From Cheiracanthium punctorium (lineage: Eukaryota > Arthropoda > Arachnida > Araneae > Cheiracanthiidae), in the NCBI GenBank assembly GCA_038373885.1, contig JAWZYV010002533.1, positions 270,926-334,925 on the forward strand: a stretch of DNA of 64,000 nt, written 5' to 3'. The notes beneath the pieces were generated by a model. The model was not told where the DNA came from. It worked only from the letters and a program-made list of their open reading frames with translations, and made no database searches. The position numbers and the translations under genes were made by a program. Shown here piece after piece: positions 44,834 through 56,606 of this stretch; position 1 is the first letter of the stretch; every line of letters starts with the position of its first letter.

Positions 44834-45342
44834 CAGGGTTTCTACAGACCTGGAAAGTCAGGGATTTGGGAAAAAAAAGCCAGGGAAATTAGCAGAAATT
44901 AAAGAAAGGTCAGGGAAATGCAAGAAAAATTGAAATTTTGCAGTAAAATCAAGGAAATATTTGCTGTTTGAACCTAAGTATAGAAATTGTTTTATTTTCA
45001 TTTTCTCATTCAACCTTATAAATAATTTTAAAATGTTTTCTTTATGAGCATATCTTGTGCAGTTGAAATATGCTTAATTTTATCCTAAATTATTATCAAA
45101 CATGGTTTTTGTTAGAATCCAGTGATGTCAAATAAGATTCTTGTATATATTAATTTTATTATTATTATTATTATTTGTAAAAAAAAAGGTGCAAAATATA
45201 TAAAAAATTATTTAAAGGATGTAATGTTACAAATAGAAACAAAAAAATTCGGGAAAGCACGCTAGATAAAGTCAGGGAAGAGCGTGATAGATGTCAGGGA
45301 AAAGTCAGGGAAGCAAAAGCTGTGAAATCTGTAGAAACCCTG
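44834..45342. mobile_element. hAT MITE with CAGGGTTTCTACAGA ends, copy 2
   Basis: Same family as 35804-36758: left CAGGGTTTCTACAGACC, right reverse-complemented CAGGGTTTCTACAGATT. The surrounding repeat unit has an uninterrupted counterpart near 46005-46030. The exact 8-bp duplication could not be set cleanly (left AATTTACA, right TTACATTA). Confidence 0.8.
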
Positions 45343-46218
45343 TTACATTACTAAAAACAGAATAAAATCAGAACTCACCACAAACAAACCCAAAATCCTT
45401 ATACATTAATTCATATTAAACCTAAGTATTGTACCTGTTTTCTGCAAATCCGTGTAAGTAAACCCATATATCTAATAAAATTATCCACCTTTCTTAAAAC
45501 ACTAAAAATCTCCATCACGAATAATTATTCAGCAATTCACATAAAATTAAAATAACACAGGGGAATAATACGGTAAGCGGGTGTCGGTTGAGTTGGTGAC
45601 TTTTTTTTGTCGCCAGCGGCTAACCTTGGTGACTTTTTTTTCGCGCCAAACAAAACATAAACATACGTTGACACATAACTAACAAAATGAATGTTTTAAA
45701 TTAATAGTAATAATAATTAATAGTAATAATTTAAATAAAAATAACAGTTTTAAATTAATAGAAAAACATCAAATAAACCCACTACCTCTCCCCCACACAC
45801 ACACAACTTCCCACAAACAACTCAAAAATACATATATTAAATCATATTTAACATGAATAGTGCACGTGATTTCAAGAAAAATATACTGCAAATATTTTCA
45901 TAAAATGTTAAAAAACACTCTTTATAAATAACAGAAAACCACTAGAATAAACAGACTACTTCCTCCCCCACGTGATTTTTGCAATTTAATACCGGCAAAA
46001 CACACAACATTTACACTATTAATCAGAATAGAATCAAATCTGATCACAAACAACTCAAAAATCCTTATATATTTATTCATATTAAACCTAAAAATTGTAC
46101 GGGAATTCTGTAAATCATGAGCAAACCCATATAACAAATAAAATTAACCATCCCTCTTAAAACCTTTAAATTTTTTTATTTTTTCATTCCAATTCACAAA
46201 AAATAACATAGTAAAAAC

Positions 46219-47087
46219 CAGAGGCGCAGAGAGCCAAGTCGGGGCCCCGGGGATAAAATCTTTGGGGTCCCTTTGCTATCCAGAAATCCTTTTGATGTCG
46301 TATTAGATCAATCATTTATTCCTTATTAAAATTATTAATCACTTAAAGAAACTTTAAATTAATAGTATTTGGAAAATAATTAATAGAATTAAAATTATTA
46401 ATTTAAACGAGTATTATACTTTAATAAACACCCATGCCCTAAAAAATACCAACATTTTGTTTTGAAGGTTTCGTCACCTCCACAGAGAAACTGTATTTGA
46501 AATGTTAACATTTTTGCATGGCATGTTTCCTCAGTATTGAAACAATTAATATTTTTATTCATACTTCCATGCCAGCAGGCAGCCAAAAAAATTTCAGAAG
46601 GCCAAAAAAGTAAAAATTTCAAAGTTTCTCCTAGAAAGTCTTGATCTTTAACTTTTTGTTAAGGAAAATTCAAAATTTCGGAAGTTAAGTGGACCCATAG
46701 TCTCTCCTCTGGCTATACCCTTTCTTCCACTATTTAACAATGTGTCTCGGAAAAAAAAAAAGATTTCTTGTTAAATAAATCTTTTCTTCTTTAAGTCATG
46801 GCAAACCGTTGAATAACACCGTCAATGTCTACTTTTCTTGCAAAAGAAAACTCAATCACCAACACTCCTCGTTTTTGTCAAGTGGGTGGTTTATGTTCTA
46901 GCTATCTTTCTGTAATTTCATTCAAAAATTAATTTGAAACATCCGTTGACATAATTTGGACATTTTTTTTTTTTTACAAAATTGACAACACACAATTAAG
47001 TATCATATAAACAGCAAAAGCCGGGCCCTTCACAAGCTGAGGCCCTGGGGATTTTCCCCCTGCTCCCCCTCCCTCTCTGCGCCACTG
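46219..47087. mobile_element. 869-bp hAT-type element, perfect 8-bp target duplication
   Basis: Ends CAGAGGCGCAGAGAG and, reverse-complemented, CAGTGGCGCAGAGAG. GTAAAAAC is duplicated at 46211-46218 and 47088-47095. The inside is AT-rich with stop-rich frames. A 74-codon minus-strand ORF (46622-46398) is not a recognisable transposase piece. Confidence 0.92.
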
Positions 47088-48250
47088 GTAAAAACCTAAC
47101 ATAATTATGAAAACATAACACCATAAATATTCTCAGCTATACACTGCTGTCCCGTAAAGCAAGGAATAAACATTTAAATAAATAAAAGCACCACATACCT
47201 GTAATTTTATTCATGAACAATGTGCGTTCATCACAAAATAAAGCCATTACAAGCATTCAAATAAGCATGACAACTATACCTCAACACACGCTATATACAT
47301 ATTCTTCACAACTCGCAACAAACATTTTCAAATTTTTGTCAAAATTCACTTGATAAAGAAATAAGAAACAACTGAGCGTATAAAGGAACCGATTTCATTA
47401 CAGCTCTACACAAATTATCTACATTTATTATAAAACCAAACAAACATTCCACTTTTCAAAAATAACCATTATAAAATACAAAACTTCAGCAGACGACATG
47501 ACTTCCATTCCCGGCAAATTCAAGTTCAGTTATTTTGCCAGTTAAACTCCTTGAAATTCGTTCAACCAATCACATAATTCCTTCGAACAGCTTAGTTTCT
47601 CATGACAACATAAAACAACACAACTCCGCCGGAAAGGTTGCTGAATAGGTAATCTCGATTGGCAACGCTGCCAGGATTGTTTACTACATACAGTGAGCTT
47701 TGGCAACGCATCTCCCTTGGCGATGGACACCCGCTTACGGTATTATCCCCTAACACAGCATACGATAACCTTTATATAAATATGATACAATAGAAAGCAA
47801 TAATATTAAATCTCAACCGTAAACCAGTACAGTAAATCATACAATGAATATTTAAATAAACAAAAGCACATACCTCAAATCTTCTATTTAATTCCTTATG
47901 TAATGGCCTTGATGCATCAAAAAGCGCCCAAATAAGCAAAATTTAAGCCTACCGTGGATACATTAAATATTCTGCTCAACAAACATTTTCAAATTTTCAT
48001 ATACAACCACATACATAATTCATACACGACACATCTTAACATAAAGCAAATTCATTACAGTTTTAGACAACTTATCTTCATTTAATAGAAAAAAAAAATG
48101 AAATTTCACTTCTGAAACATGATAATAAATAACTGTGCACTTTTCCACCAACGAATCACAACAAACAAGCGTGTTCAACGGTTCATTTCAGGTTCGGTTA
48201 CAGATAAATTCTTACAACCAATCACATAATTCCTTCAAACTTTATTCCCA

Positions 48251-48739
48251 GTTAATTTCTTTGACCAATCACATAATTTCTAATCACATCATGAAACAAC
48301 AACAGAACTCAACTACACCTCAACTCCTTATAAGGTTTACTTGAGAACATGACACCATCGTAAATATGTTTACCCTTCTTCACAGTTTGGCGAAGCTTCA
48401 TACTTGGTGACCTGCCCCTGGTAACAGTATTGTTCCCTTTTTTCTTTAAATTTTCTCATTAGTTTCAAATGATTTAATTCAAAAATCAAATTTCTTAAGT
48501 TAATTTCTTTGACCAATAACATAATTTCTAATCACATCATGAAACAACAACAGAACTCAACTACACCTCAACTCCTTATAAGGGTTACTTGAGAACATGA
48601 CACCATCGTAAATATGTTTACCCTTCTTCACAGTTTGGCGAAGCTTCATACTTGGTGACCTGCCCCTGGTAACAGTATTGTTCCCTTTTTTCTTTAAATT
48701 TTCTCATTAGTTTCAAATGATTTAATTCAAAAATCAAAT
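48251..48739. repeat. Recent tandem duplication, 248-bp period
   Basis: Bases 48251-48491 recur at 48499-48739 with only a few substitutions. The unit includes the GGAACAATACTGTTACC end (minus strand) of the surrounding element family. Confidence 0.95.
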
Positions 48740-49428
48740 CCTTTTGGGGTTGTTTCCATGAATTTAGTACCAGTTTGACTGCAATTAAAGTCATGACAAA
48801 TAACAATGTCATGAATGTTCTACCTCAAGAGTTTGATAAATATCTTAAAAGATCAGTTCTTGAAAGAGACATTTTCATTCAACTGTCCAGGGGGTCAGTG
48901 ACCCCCCCCACCTCCAAAAAATTGTTTTTCTGGATACGTGCCTGGTAGATGGGGACATTTTCACAGCAGGCTATACTACAGCAAGTACACTATTCAATTT
49001 ATAGTGGGGAAAAAAGGTAACCAAAATCTTACAAAGATTGAAAAACAGTGTTTTTGTACACTAATTTCTTCCAGTAATAATTTACTCCAATCTTAAAAAA
49101 AGATAGAAGTACTTATTTTTTCCCTTTTTTCTCATGAAAAAAATATATTCTAAAAAGTATTGAAAACAAAATATTTTCACAAAACTTTTTTTTTTGCATT
49201 TTTTATTATTGCAGGTTTTAGAATTTATCCATTTATTATGTTTATTTATGTTATTTCTCTATATAATTTTAGGCCGGATGTACTGCTAGATATTTGTAAT
49301 ATCCGGCTACTGCTAATCAGGGGTGCAGAATATGTTCGAATGCCCGAACGAGATTCGGGGAAAATTTTTCTCCCAAGTATATTTTTAAAAAAGGGAAGAA
49401 AAAAAAAAGAATTTATTTTTTATAGTAT

Positions 49429-49495
49429 TGTGTATGATTATGGCAACGCTACACTAGGGCGATCTGCCAAGGGAGGGGGAAGGGTGCCGAGATGC
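49429..49495 (-). repeat. SINE 3' fragment
   Basis: TGTGTATGATTATGGCAACG onward is nearly identical to the 3' part of the SINE at 30050, then diverges after GCCAAGGGAG. Confidence 0.75.
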
Positions 49496-49585
49496 AGTTG
49501 TTATCATAAGAAGCTAGCTATAGATATTCACTTAAACTAAAATGAAAATATGCTTCAGTTTGGGGGGAATTTTAGATAGAACAAA

Positions 49586-50200
49586 TTGTGTTCTGGGGAA
49601 ATATTGAGCCCTAAACATTTTTCTGCACCCCTGCTGCCAAAATCCCTTGTCAAGAACCTCTTTAAAAATAGAATTAAAAAACTTGAACACATTAGCAGCC
49701 ATCAAAAAGAGAAACCGTTGTTTACTAAAGCTGTACCCTACTGCAGGGGCAGCAATAAAAATGACCAATGAAGCCACCAAGAAAAATATCAAAATTCCTA
49801 TAAAGCCTAATCAAACTATCGTCAAACGAATACGTAGTGATCAAGACTCAATAGATAAAAATGAATCAGCCGGAATCTATAAAATAAATTTTACCTTTAA
49901 TAAATCAAATAAATCTGGGTGCTATATAGGAATGACTAAAAGGAAAATTAAAGAAAGAAAAAAAAGAACGCTTTAACGAAATTAAATTCAATAAACCCAG
50001 CACATCTCTCTCAAAAATAGCCCAAGAACAACTATGCACTTAACATTGGAAGCACTTCAAATCTTAACTACAGATGGCGCCGTTAATGGCATGACACATG
50101 CGCAGATCGATCCAGGATGGGGCGAGGCATTGAGGAAGAGATCAGTGCAAACAAGAAACGCCGATGGCTGAGGAAGGTGGTGGCTGTCACCGAAAGCTGC
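49586..50200 (+). pseudogene. Penelope-like element tail: linker plus GIY-YIG endonuclease
   Basis: Two overlapping plus-strand frames encode KAVPYCRGSNK and, one base shifted, PIKPNQTIVKRI. This is the linker usually found between the reverse transcriptase and endonuclease of Penelope-like retroelements. SAGIYKINFTF (49866 on) and GCYIGMTKRKIKER (49917 on) form the GIY-YIG nuclease core, with the GIY and YIG motifs about 14 residues apart. A frameshift near 49965 puts the rest (FNEIKFNKPSTS) in another frame, ending at a stop near 50041. No reverse transcriptase is left upstream. The endonuclease would nick the target DNA. This copy is 5'-truncated and dead. Confidence 0.8.
50169..50196 (+). 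ncRNA. Hammerhead-like core downstream of the Penelope endonuclease
   Basis: CTGAGGA (fits CUGANGA) at 50169-50175 is followed by a GGTG/CACC stem with an 8-base loop and then GAAA at 50193-50196. Order and spacing fit the hammerhead core. Stems I and III could not be confirmed by eye. Confidence 0.35.
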
Positions 50201-50209
50201 TAACAAGGG

Positions 50210-53200
50210 ATTTTATTTGTGTAGTTTTAACCTTTTAATATTTTAATCCAAGTCCTTCTTACTACTTTTAATTAAATGTTTTCTCTTATTTTCTGTTTTT
50301 ACATCTAAAACTCTACCAACCAGGGGCATAACCAGAGGTGGCGGGCTGTGTGGGGTGAGCGCTACCGAGCAGTCTTCCAGCCCCCCCCCTCTACAAATTT
50401 CAAAGACTTTAGTAAGTTTACCCATAAATACGAAAATTTAGAAACGAACATTTGAAAACCATAAATTTTTACATCTTTAAGAAGACTCATTGTTTTGAAC
50501 CAATTTCTCTTTATAATTGCAAGGTGCATGAAAATAAAAATCGTTTAAAAGTAATATGACATAGACTGATTTCGATTTGGGTTTCATTCATTTTGTTTCC
50601 ATTTTTTGAGTATTCTTATTTCAATGTACAGTGAAAATGTTGAGTATTTTTTAAAATTGTCTGTAAATATCTATAATAATTTAGAGTGATAACTTTGGCA
50701 TTCCATATCTGTTTCTATGTTATTCCACTTTTAAATGTAAAACAGGATTATATTTTATACAACTTTTTTCCATACTGAATAAAAATTAATTTTCATATAT
50801 TGTTGCACAAATATCATCAAAATAAATTTCAAATAACATAATTCATTATGGTTTTAGTTTATAAAATGAATACTATGTGTCCATTTAGCCAGGAGCGTCT
50901 CTAACTTTCCAATTGCTTGTGTGTTAGTTTAACTTTTTTTGGTAATTGTTAAGGTAATCTGGAACGATTTTCCAAAAAGAAGTGTGATTTAAAGTGCAAG
51001 AGTTTTTATATGTAGAGTCTATGCCAAGTCCCCCACGGAAGGCAATCCCCTCCCCCCTCAGCCTAGAGCCTAGATCCCTTGCGCAGATAATTGGAATAAT
51101 AGCACATTTCAACATGTCATTTTGTTTTCATTTTTAATATTATTGAAAGATGATAGGAGTATTCTTAGTTTAATATAAAATGAAATTGTTCAGTATTAAC
51201 ATGTTTATGAATATCTAAAATAATGTAGACTCTTAAATTTTGATATATCGTTGCACTTGAATTTCTTTGTTAAATCATTTTAAAATGTTAACAAGGATGA
51301 TAATTATTAATTATTGAAAAATTAATTTTGTTCCTGCTGTACAAATACCATGAGAATGAATTTAAAAGTATATTTTATTTTATTTTAATTTATTTTTTTG
51401 GTTTTTACAATTAAAATTACAGAAATCCGTTTAATATATGTATGTTTAGAAGAGAGGACTTTGTATGACAGTTTGTATATCTGTTTGGTTTGTTTTAATA
51501 CAGGAAAAGGAGATATTTATTACTTCGTTGTTTATGTTTTTGTTTTGTTTGTTTTTTTAATATAATTTTAAATGTAATCTGTAAAAAGTTCCCAAAGAAA
51601 TGTAATTTAAATGTGCTCTGTCTTAAAGTAGTGTGACATTTAATTAGTCAATTCCCTTTATGGGCATTTCATTATTTAGTAAAATAAAAAATAATATTTT
51701 ATATTAGTAAAAATTATCTCTGATGAATGTTTGCAAGTAAATAAAATAATAATCCAAAGTTCAGTATTTTGTCTCGTTTGGACTTCTTTGCTAGGGTACT
51801 TTGCAGAATAGTTTTTCACATTTGACTGCATGCATTTTCTTCTCTCCTATGAAATTATCATTAAATGCAAAAAGATTTTATTTGTTATGCTATTATTAAC
51901 TTAATTAAACTTCATCTATTCTTTCAGAAGGGAGATTTGCTTTGTTCATATGTGTACTGAAGACTGATTTGAGAGCCTGAGTTCAAGGCATGGAAATATC
52001 GTCGATTTTGGTACCACCTACATTAGCATATTATATAAATAGATGTGTGATAAACACACTGTGAAAAGAGCTAAAAGATTTTCCTTTTTTGTGCATGCAT
52101 TGTTATTTTTTAATCTAGCTACTATGTGACATACATAACCAGTAACAAATATGCTTGCTTCACTTGACATCATTGAACTGTTAATTTGCATTTTTGCGTG
52201 TGTGTTACTGCTATTATGCTAATATTTCAATCTAGTTGTACCGTTCCCAGCATACAAATATCGTCGATTTTGGTACCGCATACGTTAGCGTATTATGTAA
52301 GTAGATTATTTTAAAGCATTGCAGCATTTTAAACTTATTGTATTATATTTGGAAGCACTACAAATAATGAAAATTGTGAACTGGACAGTGAAGAAAACAA
52401 TCTTTTTTACATAAGCAGGAGAATAAATTTTTCTGCCCGTGAGAATTCAAATGTGATTTCTTTACCATATTTTTGACCTGCGAATTGTATTACATATTCG
52501 AAGGCTCCTCATGAGTTAATCAGAAATTTGTTTTCCAAACTTTCTTCAACAAACACAGCATGGATCAATGTACGTCATTACTATCAAATCATTGTCATTA
52601 CTATCAAATAGATCAAATTAACAGAACATTTAATTTTAAAATAATTTTTTTGGATGTAAAAAAATTAATTTCTTTAAATAGGCTTAATTTATTAGAAATT
52701 ATTTTTTTTTAAAGAAATTACAGATTTTATTTCTGTAGTTTTATGAACTACTTATGCACGCTTGGTATTAATAGATTATCTCATGTAGTTTGATTAATGT
52801 TCTAAAATTTCTAGTTTGTTTGTAAAGAGGGGGTGGGGCACTAAGTTTGTCTGCTTGCTAATTGGAGTTTTTGCAATTTGACTTAAATTAGATGCATTTG
52901 ACTCAAACATTTTAAGATTGTACTGCAGTCTGAATTTACTCAACTTTTTATTTTTGTTTATCTTATTTCTGAGATGCTAATGTTTTATGAATTCTGAATA
53001 TTGTAAATTAAATGTTTTTTTTTCTTTTTCTCCCCCAGTTTCTGGTTATCAACTTTCTTCCTGCGAATCACCAATAGGTATTAGATGGAAGATGATAGCA
53101 AAAGGGAGGAAAAATATATTTATTTATTTATTTCATGAAATGCAGATTTATTTTGTATGTAATAAAGAATGCTAATAAAGGTTTTTAATTTTAATTATGT

Positions 53201-53375
53201 TTTACTCTGAGTATCATTAAAATCTCTCATTATTCTTTTTATTGAAAAAACTATTGATAGTGTAATTGGAGGGTACTTACTGATCAAGTCCTTTCACTAC
53301 TAAGGCCCAAACTACTAGCCATTTCATATGGGAGCACCCAGTTTAAGCGTGAAAAGTTTGAAAATGGAAATGTTG
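50210..53375. other. Gene-free AT-rich stretch
   Basis: The word CAGGGGCATAACCAG near 50.32 kb looks like a hAT MITE left end without a clear partner. ATATCGTCGATTTTGGTACC occurs twice, at about 51.996 and 52.257 kb, each followed by similar sequence, so it is a short direct repeat. No coding sequence supported. Confidence 0.45.
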
Positions 53376-53379
53376 GTTA

Positions 53380-53525
53380 CGGCCAATTATCTACACTAGG
53401 GGATCTAGGCCGGGGGTGGGATTGCCTTCTGTGGTGAACTTTCTAAGGGGTCCTAACCCGTATTTACACAAAGTTGTGCAGAAAACCACGTGAAAACTCC
53501 GAATGGTTAGGTCGGCGGGCATGAC
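53380..53525 (-). repeat. SINE-like repeat, diverged copy
   Basis: On the plus strand ATCTACACTAGGG, CTTTCTAAGGGGTCCTAAC and GGTTAGGTCGGCGGGCATG match the SINE at 30050-30281. It is missing the tRNA-like head. Confidence 0.65.
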
Positions 53526-53969
53526 CTGTTTGAAAAGTTTGGAGCTAGGGGGTAATGGTGGTGATGGATTTTTCCTAAGTTTAAAAACAATCCTTCAACA
53601 ACAATGAAAAGGTAAGGTAAAATATATTCACAAGGTTAAATTGTAAGTTTCAGCATAAAATATCAAATTGAGCAGGAGTGTTTAGCAAATTTTGTATAAG
53701 TTACCCTGAAAGGCTTTACGCAATTATTTTGGTTTAGAGATAGTGCTTAATGTATGTGAAAAAGAAACTTCTACTTTGTGAATAATTGTTTATTCACATC
53801 TTTTTTTCATGTGGTACTAACTCCACCTTGTCTAACTTAAGTTACATGCAGGAAACAGAATCGTAATGTACAATTTTTTATTTTTTGGACTAGATCAGCA
53901 TAAAATTAGGTGTGTGTAAGCAGAATTTAATGTAAGAGCTATTTATTTTTCTTTTTGCTACCATGTAAC

Positions 53970-54231
53970 CAGTGGCGGATCCAGAAATTCTGTTTTGGAG
54001 GGGCTAAATGTTGAAAGAAGCTTATTTCACCCAAGCAAAATGTACAATAAAGCAAAATTTTAGTCTATACCAATGTAAAAACTTTTTTTAGGGGGGCAGG
54101 GAGGGGGGGCTAAGTGATTAAAAAAGATCACTTTACATATTCAAAGTGCATACTGAAGCAGAATGTTACCCTTTAGCAATCTCATTTTTGGGGGGCTGAG
54201 ACCCCCTAACTCCTCCCCTGAATCGCTACTG
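53970..54231. mobile_element. 262-bp hAT MITE
   Basis: Left end CAGTGGCGGATCCAG, right end reverse-complemented CAGTAGCGATTCAGG. Flanking 8-mers CATGTAAC (53962-53969) and CATGTAGC (54232-54239) differ at one base. Same family as 42489-42737, sharing AGCTTATTTCACCCAA and AATGTTACCCTTTAGCAATC. Confidence 0.88.
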
Positions 54232-54402
54232 CATGTAGCAATATGTATCAATGATACAATTTTCTTTACATTTTACAGCATATGTACTGATTAAAAAAAA
54301 GTTAATTACAGCACAAATACCATAAATTATTTTTACAGCCTATGTACTGATTAAAAATAATTTACGGTATATGTACTATAAATTTCGTTTACAGCTTACA
54401 TA

Positions 54403-54528
54403 CCATTTTAAAAATGAAATATGGTGCTTTTACCGGAAATTTCATATACGGTATATGTACAGGTAGTGTAATTTTTTACGGTACATATACCATATAGGAA
54501 ATTTATGGTATATGCACTTTTTTAACGG

Positions 54529-54571
<43 letters not shown>

Positions 54572-54853
54572 TGTAAAATATTTTATGGTACTTAATGCCA
54601 TTTGTGAAATTTACGGTATATGTACTCATCCCAAAGCCATTTTAAAAATGAAATATGGTGCTTTTACCGGAAATTTCATATACGGTATATGTACAGGTAG
54701 TGTAATTTTTTACGGTACATATACCATATAGGAAATTTATGGTATATGCACTTTTTTAACGGCACATATATATATATATATATACTGTAAAATATTTTAT
54801 GGTACTTAATGCCATTTGTGAAATTTACGGTATATGTACTCATCCCAAAGCTG
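54403..54853. repeat. 234-bp-period tandem duplication of TACGGTATATGTAC palindromes
   Basis: 54403-54636 recurs at 54637-54853 almost without change. The main difference is the length of a (TA)n tract, about 39 bases in the first unit and 19 in the second. The surrounding 300 bases contain many inverted words of the type TACGGTATATGTAC. No gene. Confidence 0.95.
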
Positions 54854-54907
54854 CCAGTACATGTACCGTAATTTGGGTCTGAAATCTTTTCCAGTGTATA
54901 AGAGTGG

Positions 54908-55330
54908 TGGATTATTGCAAGTTTGTCTGGGGGGGGGGGGATTGTTAGTTAGAAGATTGACATATACATCCATTTTATGGAAGTAAAATAGGATCTTTTA
55001 CATTAATTTCTTTTTTCTCGGGGAGGGGGGCGGTCGCCCCCTCTGCCCCCCCTTGGGCGGATTAATGCAAGTTTGTCGGGGGGGGCAGTTAGAAAATTGG
55101 CATATATATCCATTTTATGGAAGTAAAATTGGATCTTTTACATTAATTTCTTTTTTCTCGGAGAGGGGGCGGTCGCCCCCTCTGCCCCCCCCTTGGGCGG
55201 ATTAATGCAAGTATGTCGGTGGGGGCAGTTAGAAAATTGACATATATATCCATTTTATGGAAGTAAAATAGGATCTTTTACATTAATTTCTTTTTTCACG
55301 GCGGGGGGGGGGTCGCCCTCTCCGCCCTCG
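54908..55330. repeat. 140-bp-period tandem array, three units
   Basis: The word AGAA(G/A)ATTG starts units at 54951, 55091 and 55231, exactly 140 bases apart. Units include TGGAAGTAAAATAGGATC and a G/C-run part GGCGGTCGCCCCCTC. A solitary inverted unit lies at 33738-33893, suggesting that a MITE-like sequence seeded the array. Confidence 0.93.
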
Positions 55331-55365
55331 GTGTATAAATAAAACATTAAAGAGAGTTTTCTTAT

Positions 55366-55617
55366 CTTGGTTTAATCTTATACCATACATTTGGTTAGAG
55401 AAAAAACCTCGATGTTGTTCAATCACTTACCGTACATTTGGTTAGATATAAAACCCTAATCTTGGTTCAAGCTTTAACCATATAGTAGGTTAGAGAAAAA
55501 TTCTATATATTGGTTCAAGCTTTAACCATATAATTGGTTAGAGAAAAATCCTGTATATTGGTTCAAGCTTTAACCATACAGTCGGTTAGAGAAAAATCCT
55601 AGATCCTGGTTCAAGGT
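55366..55617. repeat. 48-bp minisatellite, about 5.2 units
   Basis: Unit starts at 55366, 55414, 55462, 55510, 55558 and 55606 are exactly 48 bases apart. The consensus word is TTGGTTCAAGCTTTAACC followed by GGTTAGAGAAAAATCC. Confidence 0.95.
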
Positions 55618-55750
55618 TTCACCGCAAAAATGGTGCTTGAGGAAGCACCACTAAAATGGTGAATCCTAGCACCACATTTTTCAAAATATCGGTTGCAGCT
55701 AAATTTGCACCGGAATTTCGGTGAAACGTTGAACTATTTTTCTAACAGTG
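55618..55750. mobile_element. Right half of a TA-flanked CACTGTTA MITE
   Basis: Ends in AACAGTG next to TA at 55751-55752. The reverse complement CACTGTTAGAAAAATAGTTC matches the left end at 39800. It also contains the hairpin-forming words ATGGTGCTT/AAGCACCAC-like repeats. The 48-bp array may be its expanded interior. Confidence 0.45.
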
Positions 55751-55923
55751 TAGTAAACGGCTGAAGTGCATAGGTCTAGGGTTCTGGCCTACCGCGCGGT
55801 CGTTTTTTCCAGCTGTAACGTGAATTCGGGTTAGAACCCCTCAAAAAGTCCACCGCCCAAGGCATGCCTTAATTAAGCAGACAACCCTTGTGTAGATCTG
55901 CCTTAACCCCAAAACCTAAATAA
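55751..55923 (+). repeat. SINE-like repeat, copy B
   Basis: Nearly identical to 5216-5388 (few substitutions). At that other locus the repeat 5393-6081 follows directly. Here 2.2 kb intervenes. Confidence 0.75.
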
Positions 55924-56470
55924 CTTTTATGATCATTTACAGTGAAAGTAAAAAGTTTAATATTTTTAATATTAAATAAAAATCATAACTCTCAATCCCT
56001 ATAATCGAAAGTGTCTTAAAAACAGTGGCCTATGGTTTCCTTCTTTAAATGTTGATCTAAGACATATGGAATGAATTACATAGTTATTTTATGATATCGA
56101 ATAAAATTTTCAGGAAATTAAATGTAAATAAATACAAACTTTTATTTTTTATACAGCCCTCTTACAAAAATTCCCATTAAGTAAAATATACCCCTATATA
56201 TTAATGAGATGATGTAGAAAGTTTCAGATTTTCTTACTAAAGGTTTACAGATATGTTTCAATCACAGTTGGTGAGGGAAAATAATCTTTGCAATATCAAT
56301 AATAGTATAAATACAATTATTAAAACTATTATAGTAAAACTAATTAACCATTAATTAGATTAACATTTTAAGACATTTACATTTTAAGAAATGAGTTTTA
56401 AATCATTTTAAACCTACAGTCTAGACAGTTACTGGAAGCAAAAATATGCTGTAATTGTGTATACATTATA
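55924..56470. other. Unassigned sequence left of the Tc1 element
   Basis: AT-rich, absent from the corresponding place at 5388-5393, where SINE and repeat are adjacent. Together with 57881-58145 it forms an extra segment of about 810 bp into which the Tc1 element landed. No terminal repeats recognised. Confidence 0.5.
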
Positions 56471-56498
56471 CACTGCTGGCCACCCAAATTGCAACACC
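56471..56498 (+). repeat. Tc1 element left terminal inverted repeat
   Basis: 28 bases starting CACTGCTGGCCACCC and ending GCAACACC, preceded by the TA target. Confidence 0.95.
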
Positions 56499-56606
56499 AA
56501 GAAAAACAAGAGATATCACAACAAAATTTATTGTGTAGATAACATGTTGACCAAGTAACAAATGATTAAATTTACAGCATTCTATGAAGCGTGGTTCCTG
56601 CCAAAA

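Larger units (their letters stand above)
44390..48745. mobile_element. Complex of nested and tandem inverted-terminal-repeat elements
   Basis: Left-type ends GATAATACCGTAAGC (44390) and GAATAATACGGTAAGC (45562) point right. Right-type ends, reverse-complemented GATAATACCGTAAGCGGGTG (ending about 47752) and GAACAATACTGTTACC (48436 and 48684), point left. The internal sequence 44680-45520 recurs at 45860-46175 and partly at 45770-45850. 47140-47400 resembles 47830-48080. The simplest reading is one element family inserted in or duplicated beside itself, later hit by hAT MITEs. No transposase ORF is recognisable, so the superfamily is open. Confidence 0.55.

Noticed and set aside
50319..51100. 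Possible MITE beginning CAGGGGCATAACCAG
   Set aside because: No convincing opposite end with a matching 8-bp duplication was found.
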